From the NCBI GenBank assembly GCA_964023275.1, contig OZ029916.1, forward strand, positions 11,214,607-11,278,606: a stretch of 64,000 nt of DNA, in the 5' to 3' direction. A program made the position numbers and the translations under genes. The notes below the pieces were generated by a model that searched no databases, was not told the DNA's origin, and saw only the letters and a program-made list of their open reading frames with translations. The stretch comes from Norana najaformis. Its lineage: Eukaryota > Annelida > Clitellata > Crassiclitellata > Hormogastridae. Each line of letters starts with the position of its first letter. Position 1 is the stretch's first letter. This document shows, piece after piece, positions 11,227 to 21,559 of this stretch.

Positions 11227-12944
11227 AATAACATACATCAGTTTTAAATACCTTGCTCCAGTAAAACAAGCCCAATGAGCTTATCAGAAAGTTAGCAAGG
11301 AAATTAGTATCCCATTGCTGCTTATGAAAGGCTAAGCCTAACTGAACCTCCTTTCTCACAGGAACTAGTAAAAGTAACAAAAGCAAACACCAAGCAAAGA
11401 CCCGCCCACAAGGCAAACCATTACTTAGCAACTCGCGTGAATTCGACAATTCGAAATGACTAATAAAGCATGAAAACAAGACACAGATTTTCACACAGTA
11501 GGCTTACTGAAAAATGTTTAAATGTCGTTTACAGCGAAGATTTAACGTCTTACTTTTTTGAAAACGCATTTAGATCATCTCACGGCGACGATCACGCCAC
11601 AAATAGCAAAAAGGCACGTGACGCTATTAGATGATGAAGCGCCATAATCTATGCCTATAATTATATAATAACAATATCAGTTGGAATATAATAATAACAC
11701 CAGCGGCTTGGGAGCGATGGGTTCAAATAAATGTAATTGTAATTTGAGATTTATAAAGCGCCTCTTAGAGGATAAACTCAACAGAGGTGCTTCCGACCCG
11801 AAGGAGTAAAATCACTGTTAAACAGTACAACGGAACACTGAGATAGGGAGAGAAAGGAGCTTAAGTCGCAATTCTCGAGGGAGACGAAATGACCTCCACT
11901 CTTCGGTCGTCTGTCATATTAAGTGCAGTTTTCGTGTTTAGTCTAACGGTTTCACTTGAAGGGACCATCGATCCTAATTTAATGATAACTGCAGAATATC
12001 CACCATCTACATACCCTCTTCTTCTTGATGACTGTGTTCTATCAGAACTTGTTGTTCTGGTGACCAGTCATAAATCAAGCAGCCAGCAAATGCTGAGGGG
12101 TTTGACGCCATCGGTTGATGGCTTGTGCATTAGACGCCGGCGCATTAGAAGTTTTCTAATTATTATTATATATGCCTACACTGAGGGCGCATGCATGCAA
12201 CTGCAATTTTTATATTTGATTTGATATTTTGATTTCGATATCTTAAATATTATTTCTATGTTCATCAGCTTCTTAATAATTCATGCACCGTCATTTACAG
12301 GGCTATATAGGCATCTGGGTATCCTGCAATATCGCTTCCCCGATGGTTTTCTAACGCTGTACAGTGAGGAGTAAAATGTATATGTACACGGATTTCTATA
12401 GCGACCGTATGGCCTCGACCCTGCTCATTTTTCGGGCGAGATCCTTCACCACCGCTGCCCTTTTGAGTGGGCGACCCTGCTTATTTTTCAATGTATTTAT
12501 CAGGTTAGATCCTTCCGGTCAGATTCGGTTCCACGTCATGATCCAAGATCCTCTAACAGCAACGTCATATAGGCCTATAGAGCATATGAAGCCTTTATGA
12601 TTATATTAATATTCCTGTATAGGCTGCATGTGACCTACATATGAATGATTAAGAGATGTGAGTCTGAGAGATGTGAGAGGTGAGAGACGAAACCCATATG
12701 GAAATACTGTAATTTGGCCTTGTAGCCTATACGTCCTGTATATGACCAATATTCTATCTGCGCGCGGACAGCATTTGAGGATTGCGCGCACAACCACTTT
12801 CTCTTATAGCACAAATTTCGTGAGCGTTCGTATTATTTCAAAGTTAAAGTTTTACAGCTGCTGGCATATTTAACCTACCCAGTACACCACGCCAAAACAA
12901 GGTTTCCATGCCCTATGTTGTGAAACCATATGGGCCTATGGTCT
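11227..12944. other. Repeat-rich intergenic region without a supported gene
   Basis: Between the dispersed repeats I find no gene. A segment at 11735-11800 (tttataaagcgcctcttaga, then ggataaactcaaca) recurs at about 21240-21285 and looks like another LINE or SINE 3' tail. ORFs at 11889-12224 and 12364-12600 have no recognisable domains and overlap repeats. Confidence 0.4.
12092..12170 (+). repeat. Dispersed repeat copy with (ATT)n tail, short
   Basis: This is a truncated copy of the family at 11080: gccatcggttgatggc, then gtgcattagacgcc, gaagttttctaattatta. Only the 3' half is present. Same strand as the 11080 and 46231 copies. Confidence 0.65.
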
Positions 12945-14590
12945 ATCATCATCATCATCAGTCACCATGGATTCAGCGCCCGTAGGTGCTTGATGCGCGC
13001 TTCACTATCTCCGTCCAAATGCCTCTATCCTGTGCCAGGTGGCTTAGTTGTTGTAAGGAATTATTACTGCACCAAGAGATGATGTCGTCTACCCATTCTC
13101 TGTTATTTGTTCTTCCCTCCCATTCTGCGAAACACTATCGTCTTGAGTATTCTGGAGTTATCCATTCTACATATGTGTCCAAATAATTGTAATTTTCTGC
13201 GGATTAGTTTTTGGAGTAAAGTTGTTCTTGAGCCAATTTGCTTGTATAGCTCCTCGTTCGTCATCTTTCTTCGCCAGCCGATTCTCAGTACTTTCCGATA
13301 ACATGTTCTTTCAAATGTCATTACTCTTCTTTCAATTTCTTTGGTTATTACCCACGTCTCACATGCATACAGGGCCCCACTGAACACGCAAGTATCTAGC
13401 ACCGCCAACTTGGTCTTCAACATTATCTCTTTGCTTTTCCAGATCTTGTTTAAGGTAGCGAGAGCCGCTTTGGCCTTGGCAAATCTTAGAGTTACTTCTC
13501 TCTTGCAGCTCAAATCGTGCGTGAATGTACTTCCCAGATATATGAACTCTGACATTTTCGATTCCTTCGCCATCTATTGTTATCTGCCGGTCGATTGTGT
13601 CGCTGCCAAATATCATCGTTTTTGTCTTTGCCGTGTTTACAACCAAGCCGTATGGCTTACTATCTAATACCAATCTCGTTAATGTTCTTTCTAGCCTCCT
13701 GCTGCTCCCTTCAATTACATCTATATCATCGGCAAATCTCAGATTGTTTATTGCTAGACCCTGAACTAAGATTCCTCCGCCGTTCTCTTTGACGCCATCC
13801 ATGGCTCTTTCTAAAACTGTAATAAACACTTCAGGTGATATCGGGTCCCCTTGTCTTGTTCCTTTATCAGTCCTGAACCAATCACCTCGCACATTCTGCA
13901 GTCGGACTGCTGCTACCCCGCACTCGTTTATGTTTTCCAGAACTCTTATCAGCTTTTCACACACCCCATACGACCTCAAAACTGCCCAAGTTACTTTTTG
14001 ATCTATGTTATCAAATGCCTTCTGGAAGTCCACAAAGCAGTTGTAGATTTTTTTCCCTTTTCTCCTTGCTTTTTCCGCTATCAGTCTCAAGGACAGGATC
14101 TGCTGGACTGTGCTCCTGTCCTTTCGAAATCCTGCCTGTTCGTCTGCCAGTTGTTCTTCCATCTGAGCCTGCAATCTTTTGGTTAGAATCATGATTAGAA
14201 TTTTTCCCACATGGCTGATCAGAGCTATGGTCCGATAATTCTTACAGTCCTGAGTACTTCCCTTCTTGTGTATAGTTATCAAAAGTGACTTCTTCCATAT
14301 TTCCGGCACTGCACCCGTTTGCCATGCTTTATTGCACATGTGATGTAGTAGTTTCAGTAGCCTTGGCCCCCCGTATTTGAGCATCTCGCCAGTGACCCCG
14401 TCTATCCCCGGGCTTTTGTTCTTCTTCAGGCGTTTTACCGCCCATTCCACTTCCTCCAGGAGAATGCCATCATCTGGCTCGTCTGTTTGCTGTGGTGGAG
14501 TAATCTCCTTCAGTGACTCAATTAGCTTTTTTGAAGCCGTTACATCCCGTTGCTCCTGATATAGACTGCTACAGTATCTTGTCCATCTCT
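12945..14590 (-). pseudogene. RTE-type LINE, 5'-truncated, one frameshift
   Basis: A minus-strand reverse transcriptase. From about 14585 it reads EEVEWAVKRLKKNKSPGIDG, then IHKKGSTQDCKNYRTIALIS, FVDFQKAFDNID (motif A), GTRQGDPISPEVF (motif B) and NNLRFADDIDVIEGSS (motif C, FADD intact). The frame shifts at about 13550-13575 and continues as FIYLGSTFTHDLSC, ACETWVITKEIERRV and ERTCYRKVLRIGW. In a third frame it finishes as WVDDIISWCSNNSL to ASSTYGR with TGA at about 12976. The 3' end carries a (GAT)n run at about 12945-12960. There is no endonuclease domain. The last 80 or so bases are homologous to the tail of the SINE at 47263-47545. Confidence 0.9.
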
Positions 14591-15177
14591 CAAGTATGGT
14601 CTATGGCATGCCAAGAGTATTGAGTCCACCCAAACAGTGACTTCATCTGGCTCACATAATACACTGGGCTACCGAGCTGGCCACTAGTTGCCATCTGCGC
14701 GCCCGATGTGTTCCTTATTAACGCGGCTTTCTGAACTCTGACCTCTAGCCCGAGCTCTGTGATGAATCCTTTGTGATACAGAGGTTTCAGGCTGACTACT
14801 CTCTCCACTAACAGTGTGCTGTATTAGTACTGCAAAGGAAATTGACTGAAACCAACTGCCCGTGTACAATTATTACTGCTCGAAGCGTTTAACAAATCCT
14901 CAGCATCTTCTTGCACTAGCTGTTCTAAAGGCCGTTCTCAAGAAGAAATTTGTGTGACGACAGTCAAAATATATTAGTTAGCAAAACTGTCAAGTTTGGC
15001 TCGCAGTATCTTGGAGAATGCATGTACCGGAGTGATGATATCAAGAGCTGTTAAACAAATAAGCTTATATGCAAAGACATTGACACAGCCACTGCAGCCC
15101 AGTTCATTGAGCCAGTCTGCTATCACTTGGACTTCGGATTTCCAGAAGACGAATAGCTAGAATTGAAGTTGACAAAT
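14591..15177. other. Intergenic, no supported gene
   Basis: Short ORFs overlap in several frames but show no domain. It separates the RTE copy from the nested LINE/hAT/Tc1 block. Confidence 0.4.
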
Positions 15178-15605
15178 GTAATCGTATTCTCGAGATTTCT
15201 ACAGCGCCCAACGAAAGCTAAGTCGCGGGAACCAGCTTATTCACAGGCGCTCAGTCAAAACAAAATCGCTAGGCAAAAGAGTCTGGTTCCAGGTCAAGAT
15301 CCAGAAGTCAGGCCAGACCCGGCCCTAAAGTATGCGGGGCCCGAGGCAGCAAGCGATGAGCGGGACCCATGCAAAAAAAATTGCATTTCGCCATATATTA
15401 AAATAATGCGAAATCCAAATTAAATTGGTTATTGAATACAATTTTACAAAATGTAAATCAGCCTCAAAAGTCAAAATACTAAAATATTTACTATGACAGC
15501 AACAATTACAGTTTTATTCATTTAATTGAATATCTGAAAACTCAGAAAATATGTTAATAATTGAAATATTTTGGTATGCTAATTGAAAGTTTGTTAATCA
15601 ATATA

Positions 15606-17325
15606 CAGTGGTGTGCAAAAGTCTGGAACCACCTACGAATTTTGACATTTTTTCAACTTTATGACCTTTTACTGTAATTTTTTCATTACCTCACTATTTT
15701 TTTTTGTGTTTTTCGTTATAAGGGATATATTTGGCTATTATAATCATCTTTTTAATACCAATTATTTCTGTTTTTGACAGAAGTATAAGTTCTGAAACAT
15801 ACTTAGTACAACTTTTGTAAATTTCACAAATCCTGCGTGAAACTGGATCAAGATGTTCCAATCAGCGCGCGTTATTTCTGACCAATCAGGAGGCAGTTTT
15901 CACCAGCCAATAACAGTCCAGGGTGTCTAGGTAAGACAGCAGCTATAAAATAGGCGCGCTCTTTTGGATTTCTTACACTTTCTGCATCGACCATGACGAA
16001 GAAGCGGGGCTTGGTGTTGGAGGATCGTGTTCGTGTGACAGTGTTGAGGGAGGAAGGCTTTTCATGCCGCCAGATTGCCAGCAAAGTCGGCTGCAGTCAC
16101 AGCGCCGTTGTAAAAATCCTGCAGAAGAAGAACACGAGGGTTCGGTGGTAGACAAGCCTCGGTCCGGGCGTCCACGTGTATCAACATCACGCCAGGACCG
16201 TGCTCTTCGACGCTTGTCATTGACCAACCGCAAGTTGACTTCGCCTCAGCTACTGCGTGAGTGGTCAGACACGTCTCACGTCAGTGCAAGTTCATCAACT
16301 GTTCGTCGTCGGTGCCTGAAAGTATTTGGGCTGCGGGGCTGCAAGGCACGCAACAAGCCACTGATGAATGACGTACAGTACAAAGGAAGAAACGGATCGA
16401 GTGGGCGCGGAAACACTCAAGCTGGACAAGTGACAAGTGGGAGAAGGTGCTTTTCAGCGATGAAAGTACCTTCTGCTTGTTTGGCAATCAGACCCACACC
16501 TATGTGAGGAGATTTCCTGAAGAGGAGTTCAAGCCTGAGTGCCTCAATGTCACTGTAAAGCATCCTCTGAAGATCATGGTCTGGGGCTGCATGGCTGCCA
16601 GTGGCGTGGGACGCTTGCACATCGTCGATGGAATGGTGAACGGGGTGAAGTACATCACAATACTGCAAAAGTGCATGTTGCCATCAGCGGAGCAGCTCTT
16701 TCCAGGCCGGTTCCTGTTCCAAGATGACAACGCACCTTGCCACCGAGCCAAACTGGTGATGAACTGGAAGCGTCAGCACAAGATTGAGTCACTTGACTGG
16801 CCTGCGCAATCTCCAGACCTCAATCCCATCGAGAATCTGTGGCACAAGGTGGCATTGGAAATTTCAAAGAAGCGCCCAACTTCAAAGCGTGAGCTAATTG
16901 AATCGCTCATTACTGCCTGGAATCGCGTTGTCACGCATGATCACCTCGTCAAACTTGTGCACTCGATGCCGAAACGGTGCAGACAGGTGATCAAGAATAA
17001 AGGGTGGCCCACCAAATACTAATTCACCACGGTCACACAAAACGGCCTTTTTCAAGGCCACCTAAATGATTACGAAGGAATACAGACCACACGTGACCTG
17101 TTTTAAAGCATACATGTACGCACTAATTATTTTACACTATTGCCTAGGGATGTACGTACACGTGTACAAATTAGGAGATTTACACGCTAAGCGATTAACA
17201 TGGTAACTTCAACAAAAAAATTAGAAGATTAAGGCCAAACTAGGTCAAAAAGTTGATTATAATAGCCAAATATATCCCTTATAACAAAAAACACAAAAAG
17301 ATTTAGTGGGGTAATGAAAAAAATT
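15606..17325 (+). mobile_element. Tc1-like transposon with right tip missing
   Basis: The left end follows a TA at 15604-15605 and begins cagtggtgtgcaaaagtctg. The left inverted repeat is long: its inner part (ggatatatttggctattata at about 15723) is matched in inverse complement at 17254-17325. The match stops at 17325, so the outermost roughly 65-70 bases of the right repeat are lost and no right TA can be assigned. The transposase gene is inside. The element sits within the hAT element. Confidence 0.9.
15994..17022 (+). pseudogene. Tc1-family DD34E transposase, two frameshifts
   Basis: It opens at ATG 15994 (MTKKRGLVLEDRVRVTVL) with the helix-turn-helix segment FSCRQIASKVGCSHSAVV. It leaves frame around 16125-16140, continues in the next frame (VVDKPRSGRPRVS, the GRPR-type basic motif), then returns to the first frame around 16365-16380. 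The catalytic domain is complete: LFSDESTFC (first D), FQDDNAPCH (second D) and SPDLNPIENLW (E). Counting gives 34 residues between the second D and E, the Tc1-type DD34E spacing. It ends at GWPTKY, TAA 17022. The two compensating shifts make the copy non-functional, though it was clearly recent enough to retain all catalytic residues. Confidence 0.93.
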
Positions 17326-17382
17326 ACATACTGCATAGACACTAGCGTGGTTTGTATCTTCTACTTAACATGTTTTTACTAC

Positions 17383-17730
17383 TCACAAGCAAATCTTGCG
17401 AACTTTGATGGATGCAAAATCCTCAATGAGTTCATTATAGTCAAGACCGTTAGCAACATCATTCTCAATTGACAAAATAGCCAAGTTAGTGAGCCGTTCT
17501 TGAAGCACCGCTGATCGCATGTAGGTTTTGATAAGTTTAAGCTTCAAAAAGTTTCTTTCTCCAGAAGTCACGGTGGCAGGAACAGTCAGAAGTATTCGAA
17601 GTGCAATGGTTGTGTTAGGAAAGTCACTGTATCGCTTGTTTATTGAAAGAAACTGCAAAATCTTAACGGGATCGTTGTAGGTGACTGCAGGAATTATGGA
17701 ACTCAATGATTGCAACTCCTCGGCAAGCAT
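17383..17730 (-). pseudogene. hAT transposase C-terminal dimerisation domain
   Basis: The 115-residue minus-strand ORF matches the C-terminal hAT dimerisation region as seen in ZMYM1-like transposases: FPNTTIALRILLTVPATVTS, then GERNFLKLKLIKTYMRS, ERLTNLAILSIEND and LDYNELIEDFA. There is no preceding RNase-H-like catalytic core within the element (17731-18404 is non-coding), so this is a remnant left after an internal deletion. Confidence 0.85.
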
Positions 17731-18619
17731 GAAACCATCAAGATCCGTGCACTTTGTATTGGAAGAAATTCACCATACAAGGTTGAAAATGTTAAAAAAA
17801 TGGTTTCACACTAATTAACAGTGCAGACTGTGCAGTTCTCGCTACACTATTTCAGTTAAATCTTCACTGAAACTACAAGCGGTTTTAATAATAATTGTAA
17901 TTTAATTAGGCCTGGTTTTCAGTGATAAACAGAAAAGAATACTGAATACAAGCAGGGATGGATTCGCTCCATACTATGAATATGAATGACACAATAAAAC
18001 AAATTTAACATTGCAATATTTTAGCTATTCTAGATTTTAAAAACATCTTGTTTACCTCGCCTGAAGCAAAAGCAAGTTGCATGCAGACAGCAGACCATGA
18101 AAATGACGTATTAAAACAACGCTGTCTTCCTGCTGTTCTATGACAGTGTAAATTTATATAGCGTATTCTTAAAATGATAATAGTTTTAAATTATGGTATT
18201 AGCAGGTAATTTGTTATTACCCTATTTTTTATCCTGCAGTATAAACAAATTCTCAAAGAAAATAACTAATTCATTTATTATAAAGTTTTCTTAATACTGT
18301 TGGGTAAAAAAAAGTACTAAAAAAGTTTAGTCAGAAGCGCGGGGCCCCTGAAAGCCCGGGCCCAAGGCGGTTGCCTCGTTCGCCTTACCCTAAGGCCGGG
18401 CCTGAGTCAGGCAGTCGGACAGTCGGACGGCTACGGTGGAAGGTGTTTGAAATTGAAGCGAGAAGAGAGCTAAGGGGAAGAGGAAGAATCATGATAAGAT
18501 TTTTGGAAAAGAAGTGTTTTCTGTCTTTCAAAAGTGAAAGACCTGCGCAGAAACTGAAAGAGATGAAGTCTTGGTGAGTGTGTATGATTGACCAAGCTGC
18601 GTTTGCCGTTGTCGGTCTG

Positions 18620-19745
18620 GACATAAGTTCGCGGGGCGGGGTTATCTCTGGCCCAGTTCTCCGCTCAGAGCCACCCGTATTACTAGCCCTTCTACTTTCA
18701 ACGTAAAATGGCCGTTCCGTATCATCTCTGCCCCTATTTCCGTTCATTCAAACGAAGATTCAGGATTGGCCGCTTCCTTATTTAAGAGATGAAGCGCTTC
18801 AAAGCTATGGCTCGGGATCGGACTCCGCCTTTTCCGCGGTCATCGTTTGGGCAACGTCCTGAGGATGACTTTTTCTCAGAACAGGGTTAATTCCTTTACC
18901 AGCAGTAATCGCAGTTCCCTTTTTGTGTGCCCGTTTTACTACGCAGCCACCATTCTACATCTCGTAACTCTGAAAATACCGCCATAATCTGAGACATCAG
19001 ACGTTCTTTTAGTTCCTGGGGCTGAGGAGTCTTGTGACAAGCCTGCGTCTTTCCGTCCAAAGCACGTATATTGGGCAAAGCATCTTCCCACTATCACACG
19101 TATCTCCCTCCATCTCCGTGTGAATGTCCTCTCGCCTCACATGTATTTTTGTCATGCACCACAACTTACGAAGCAAGTTCTGTGACGTTCGCGGTCGGGA
19201 CGTAACTTCGCGGGGCGGGGGTGACTTCGTCTCAGTTCTACGCTCAAACCCACTCGCCTTATTACCCCTTCTACTTCCGACATAAAATGGCATTTCCGTT
19301 TCGTCTCTGCCCATAGCGTTAGCTCTCTCCAAAGAAGGTTTAGAATTGGCCGCTTCCCTAAGGGAGTCAACAATGTAAAGCTTTGTCTCGGGATCCGACT
19401 ATGATTCTTCCACGGTCGCCGGATAAGCAACGTCCTGAGGATGGCCTTCGGCTTTGCTCAGAACGCGGTTCGTTCATTAACCAACGATAGTCGTTCCCTT
19501 TCTGCGTGCCTTCTTTACTATGGGCTTTCACGTCACCATCATTCTGCATCTCGGAAACTTTGGAACTAATGCCATTAATCAGAGACACCAGTGGGTCTCT
19601 TAGTTACTGGGACAGGGAGTCTTACGACGAGTCTACGTCTTTCTTTTATATCGGGCAACGCATATTATCACTACCACTAGTCTCTCGCTCCATCTCCGTG
19701 TCTAGGACTCCAGCCACACACGTATAGGTGTTATGGACCACAACT
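18620..19745 (-). repeat. Diverged tandem duplication, period about 579 bp
   Basis: Two consecutive blocks, about 18620-19168 and 19200-19745, share ordered similarity. Anchors are gcggggcggg (18631 and 19210), taaaatggc, attggccgcttcc, gcaacgtcctgaggatg, gttcccttt and ccatctccgtgt. The offset of 579 equals 193 codons. Minus-strand translations of the two copies are similar (DETEMPFYVGSRRG versus DDTERPFYVESRRA; KTGTQKGNCDY versus KEGTQKGNDYR), so the unit was probably once coding. Both copies have stops. I do not recognise the protein; a decayed gag-like or transposon ORF is possible. Confidence 0.7.
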
Positions 19746-20152
19746 AAGTTTTCGTGCCGGGTCTCTGTATTGGCAATTATCGACCAGCACAGTTAATAAA
19801 CACTGCTTCGGAATGTACTGTAGATATCCCTCACAAAACGATACCAGGATGTCCTGACTCGTGTACATGCAGAGCATATGCATCGTCGCTCTACATCCAT
19901 TGTGGCCATTCCACCATATATGTCGAAGCTGGATAAACCGTGATTTCTGGGTTAGCAGTACAGTATTGTAAGCTACTTGATAAACTGACGACGAATAGGG
20001 GCCTATAAGAAGCAGGCTTGTAAAAAAAGCTATCGTGATTGTATATATCTTGTGATCGAGAAAATTAAGTCTGGAATGATCAAGACACGTGACATTGACG
20101 TAGTACCCTGCACCATGAATAATGAAGAGCTGAGTTCGCACAACTTGTATAG
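19746..20152. other. No supported gene
   Basis: A 136-codon minus-strand ORF (19731-20141) has no recognisable domain, mostly hydrophobic residues without clear structure, and lies between two repeats. I do not call it a gene. Confidence 0.3.
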
Positions 20153-20765
20153 ATGCAATCGTAATCGTAATTCCGAGATTTCTACAGCGCCCAACGAAAG
20201 CCGCGCCGCGGGAACCAGCTTATTTACGGGCGCTCAGTCAAAACAAAATCGCTAGGCAAAAGAGTTCGGTTCCAGGTCAAGATCCAAAAGTCAAGCCGAG
20301 AGCTATGGGGAGTGGTGTTTGGGGTTGGAGAGGAGAGAGAGAGCAAGAGGTAGAAGGGGTGTCAGACTGTTAGGATATGATCTGTGAAAGAGGAATGTTT
20401 TGAGTTTTGAGTGAAAGGCCAATGCAGAAATTGCAAGCGGTGGAGCATCGATGAGTTTGTATGATGGGTCAGAAAACTGTCGCAGTTCTGGGAAAGTTTA
20501 TTCCAGAGTGGTGGGGCAGCTATGGCTATGGAGTGATTACCAAATTTTAAGGATGAGGTGACTCGAGGGCAGAGAAGTGTTAGGGCAGAAGAGGAACGGG
20601 TTGAGCGAAGCGGTTGTATTGTAAATAACTGACGAAGATAGGATGGTTGGGAAGATTGGTGTGTTGTAGGTAAGTGATAGGACTTTGTAATCAATTCGTT
20701 CAGGTATTTAAGTTGTATAGATTTTAACTTGTAAAGATGTACGTGCCACCTTCTAAGCATCCATA
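20153..20765 (-). pseudogene. L2/CR1-type LINE 3' end
   Basis: The minus strand encodes the last part of an RT ORF: TKSYHLPTTHQSSQPSYLRQ, STRSSSALTLLCPRVTSSLK and IAIAAPPLWNKLSQNCDSF, the family's closing signature. It is followed by the shared 3' UTR (ccaggtcaagatcc, aaccagcttatttacgggcg) and an (ATTACG)-type tail reading out at about 20153-20170. It is the most complete copy of the family in the window that is not interrupted, and it is 5'-truncated. Confidence 0.85.
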
Positions 20766-21559
20766 GTGTGGAGTATGAGCAGGGATTCAGCTTTAAGAAT
20801 ACAAAAATACGTGATCCTCTTCAGGTTGACGAAGAATCAAGACTTTTTACATTCTGGTCAAACAGTCCACTTTGATCATGTGTTCGCCCGTTGGTAATCA
20901 AATAAAGACAACAAGACACACTCTAACAGAAATTTAACTTGTCCTTAGACTATTTTTATACATGCGATTTTACAGAGTTTTAGTTTAAGCCTAATAGATG
21001 CGCAATCCTGCTCGAACCAGAGCAATGGTCCCAGATGCTAATGCCTACGTGGTAGGCCAGTGCGCACCCGGTGAAGGAAAAGGGAACATTGCATATAACG
21101 TTTTTGTTGGGGATATCGTTACCTCAGTTCGAAACACCATCTACTGTATACATTCTGATTGGCATTACACTTGCCTGCACGAGCCCTGGTGCTGCAGAAA
21201 TCTTGAGATTACTGTTATGATTGATTTGTAATTTTGTAATTTAAAATTTATAAAGCGCCTCTTAAGGATAAACTCAACATGGGCGCTCGAATATAATAAT
21301 TACAGTTAGTCCAGACCACTTTCATGTTTTCATTACTTGAATTTGGGCAAAAAACTTCACTCAGCTCTTTTTTCTCCACTATTTGTTTATTGTATCATTT
21401 ACAGATTTTATAAAAAAAATACGTACGCTGCTATCGAGTTTTGCGGAAACGCAGTCTGGGTGGATCCGAATCAACTGCTCTCTGATCTGGTTTCGGTTGG
21501 TGATGATTTGAGCTATGCATTATGGGTACACAGTGGGGTTTGTTGACAGTCGAAGTGAC
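20766..21559. other. Region upstream of the PGRMC gene
   Basis: It includes a repeat tail at 21229-21290 (tttataaagcgcctcttaag, the same family as 11735). An ORF at 20998-21231 has no known domain. The PGRMC promoter is presumably near 21400-21559 but no element is clear. Confidence 0.4.

Larger units (their letters stand above)
15314..18404 (-). mobile_element. hAT transposon, internally deleted, 8-bp target duplication
   Basis: The element is bounded by an exact 8-bp direct repeat, agtcaggc, at 15306-15313 and 18405-18412. Termini are cagacccggccctaa on the left and, inverted, caggcccggccttag on the right, with further subterminal GC-rich similarity. An 8-bp duplication and CAG-starting inverted repeats are hAT hallmarks. 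The only coding remnant is the transposase C-terminus (minus strand, 17383-17730). The catalytic N-terminal two-thirds is gone, so the copy is non-autonomous. It contains the Tc1 element at 15606-17325. Confidence 0.9.
15178..18610 (-). mobile_element. L2/CR1-type LINE 3' end, split by a hAT element
   Basis: The two halves of one minus-strand LINE 3' end lie at 15178-15313 and 18413-18610. The 15178 half has the family's terminal tail (atttctacagcgcccaacg, cgggaaccagcttattcaca, cagtcaaaacaaaatcgct) and reaches ccaggtcaagatccagaag. The other half encodes the weakly conserved RT C-terminus on the minus strand (FCAGLSLLKDRKHFF). In the uninterrupted copy at 20153-20765 these two parts are adjacent (aagatccaaaagtcaagc). 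The hAT element at 15314-18404 therefore inserted into this LINE, and the 8-bp duplication proves it. Confidence 0.85.

Noticed and set aside
19731-20141. 136-codon minus-strand ORF
   Set aside because: No domain, no splice context, flanked by repeats, and overlapped by other ORFs of similar length.
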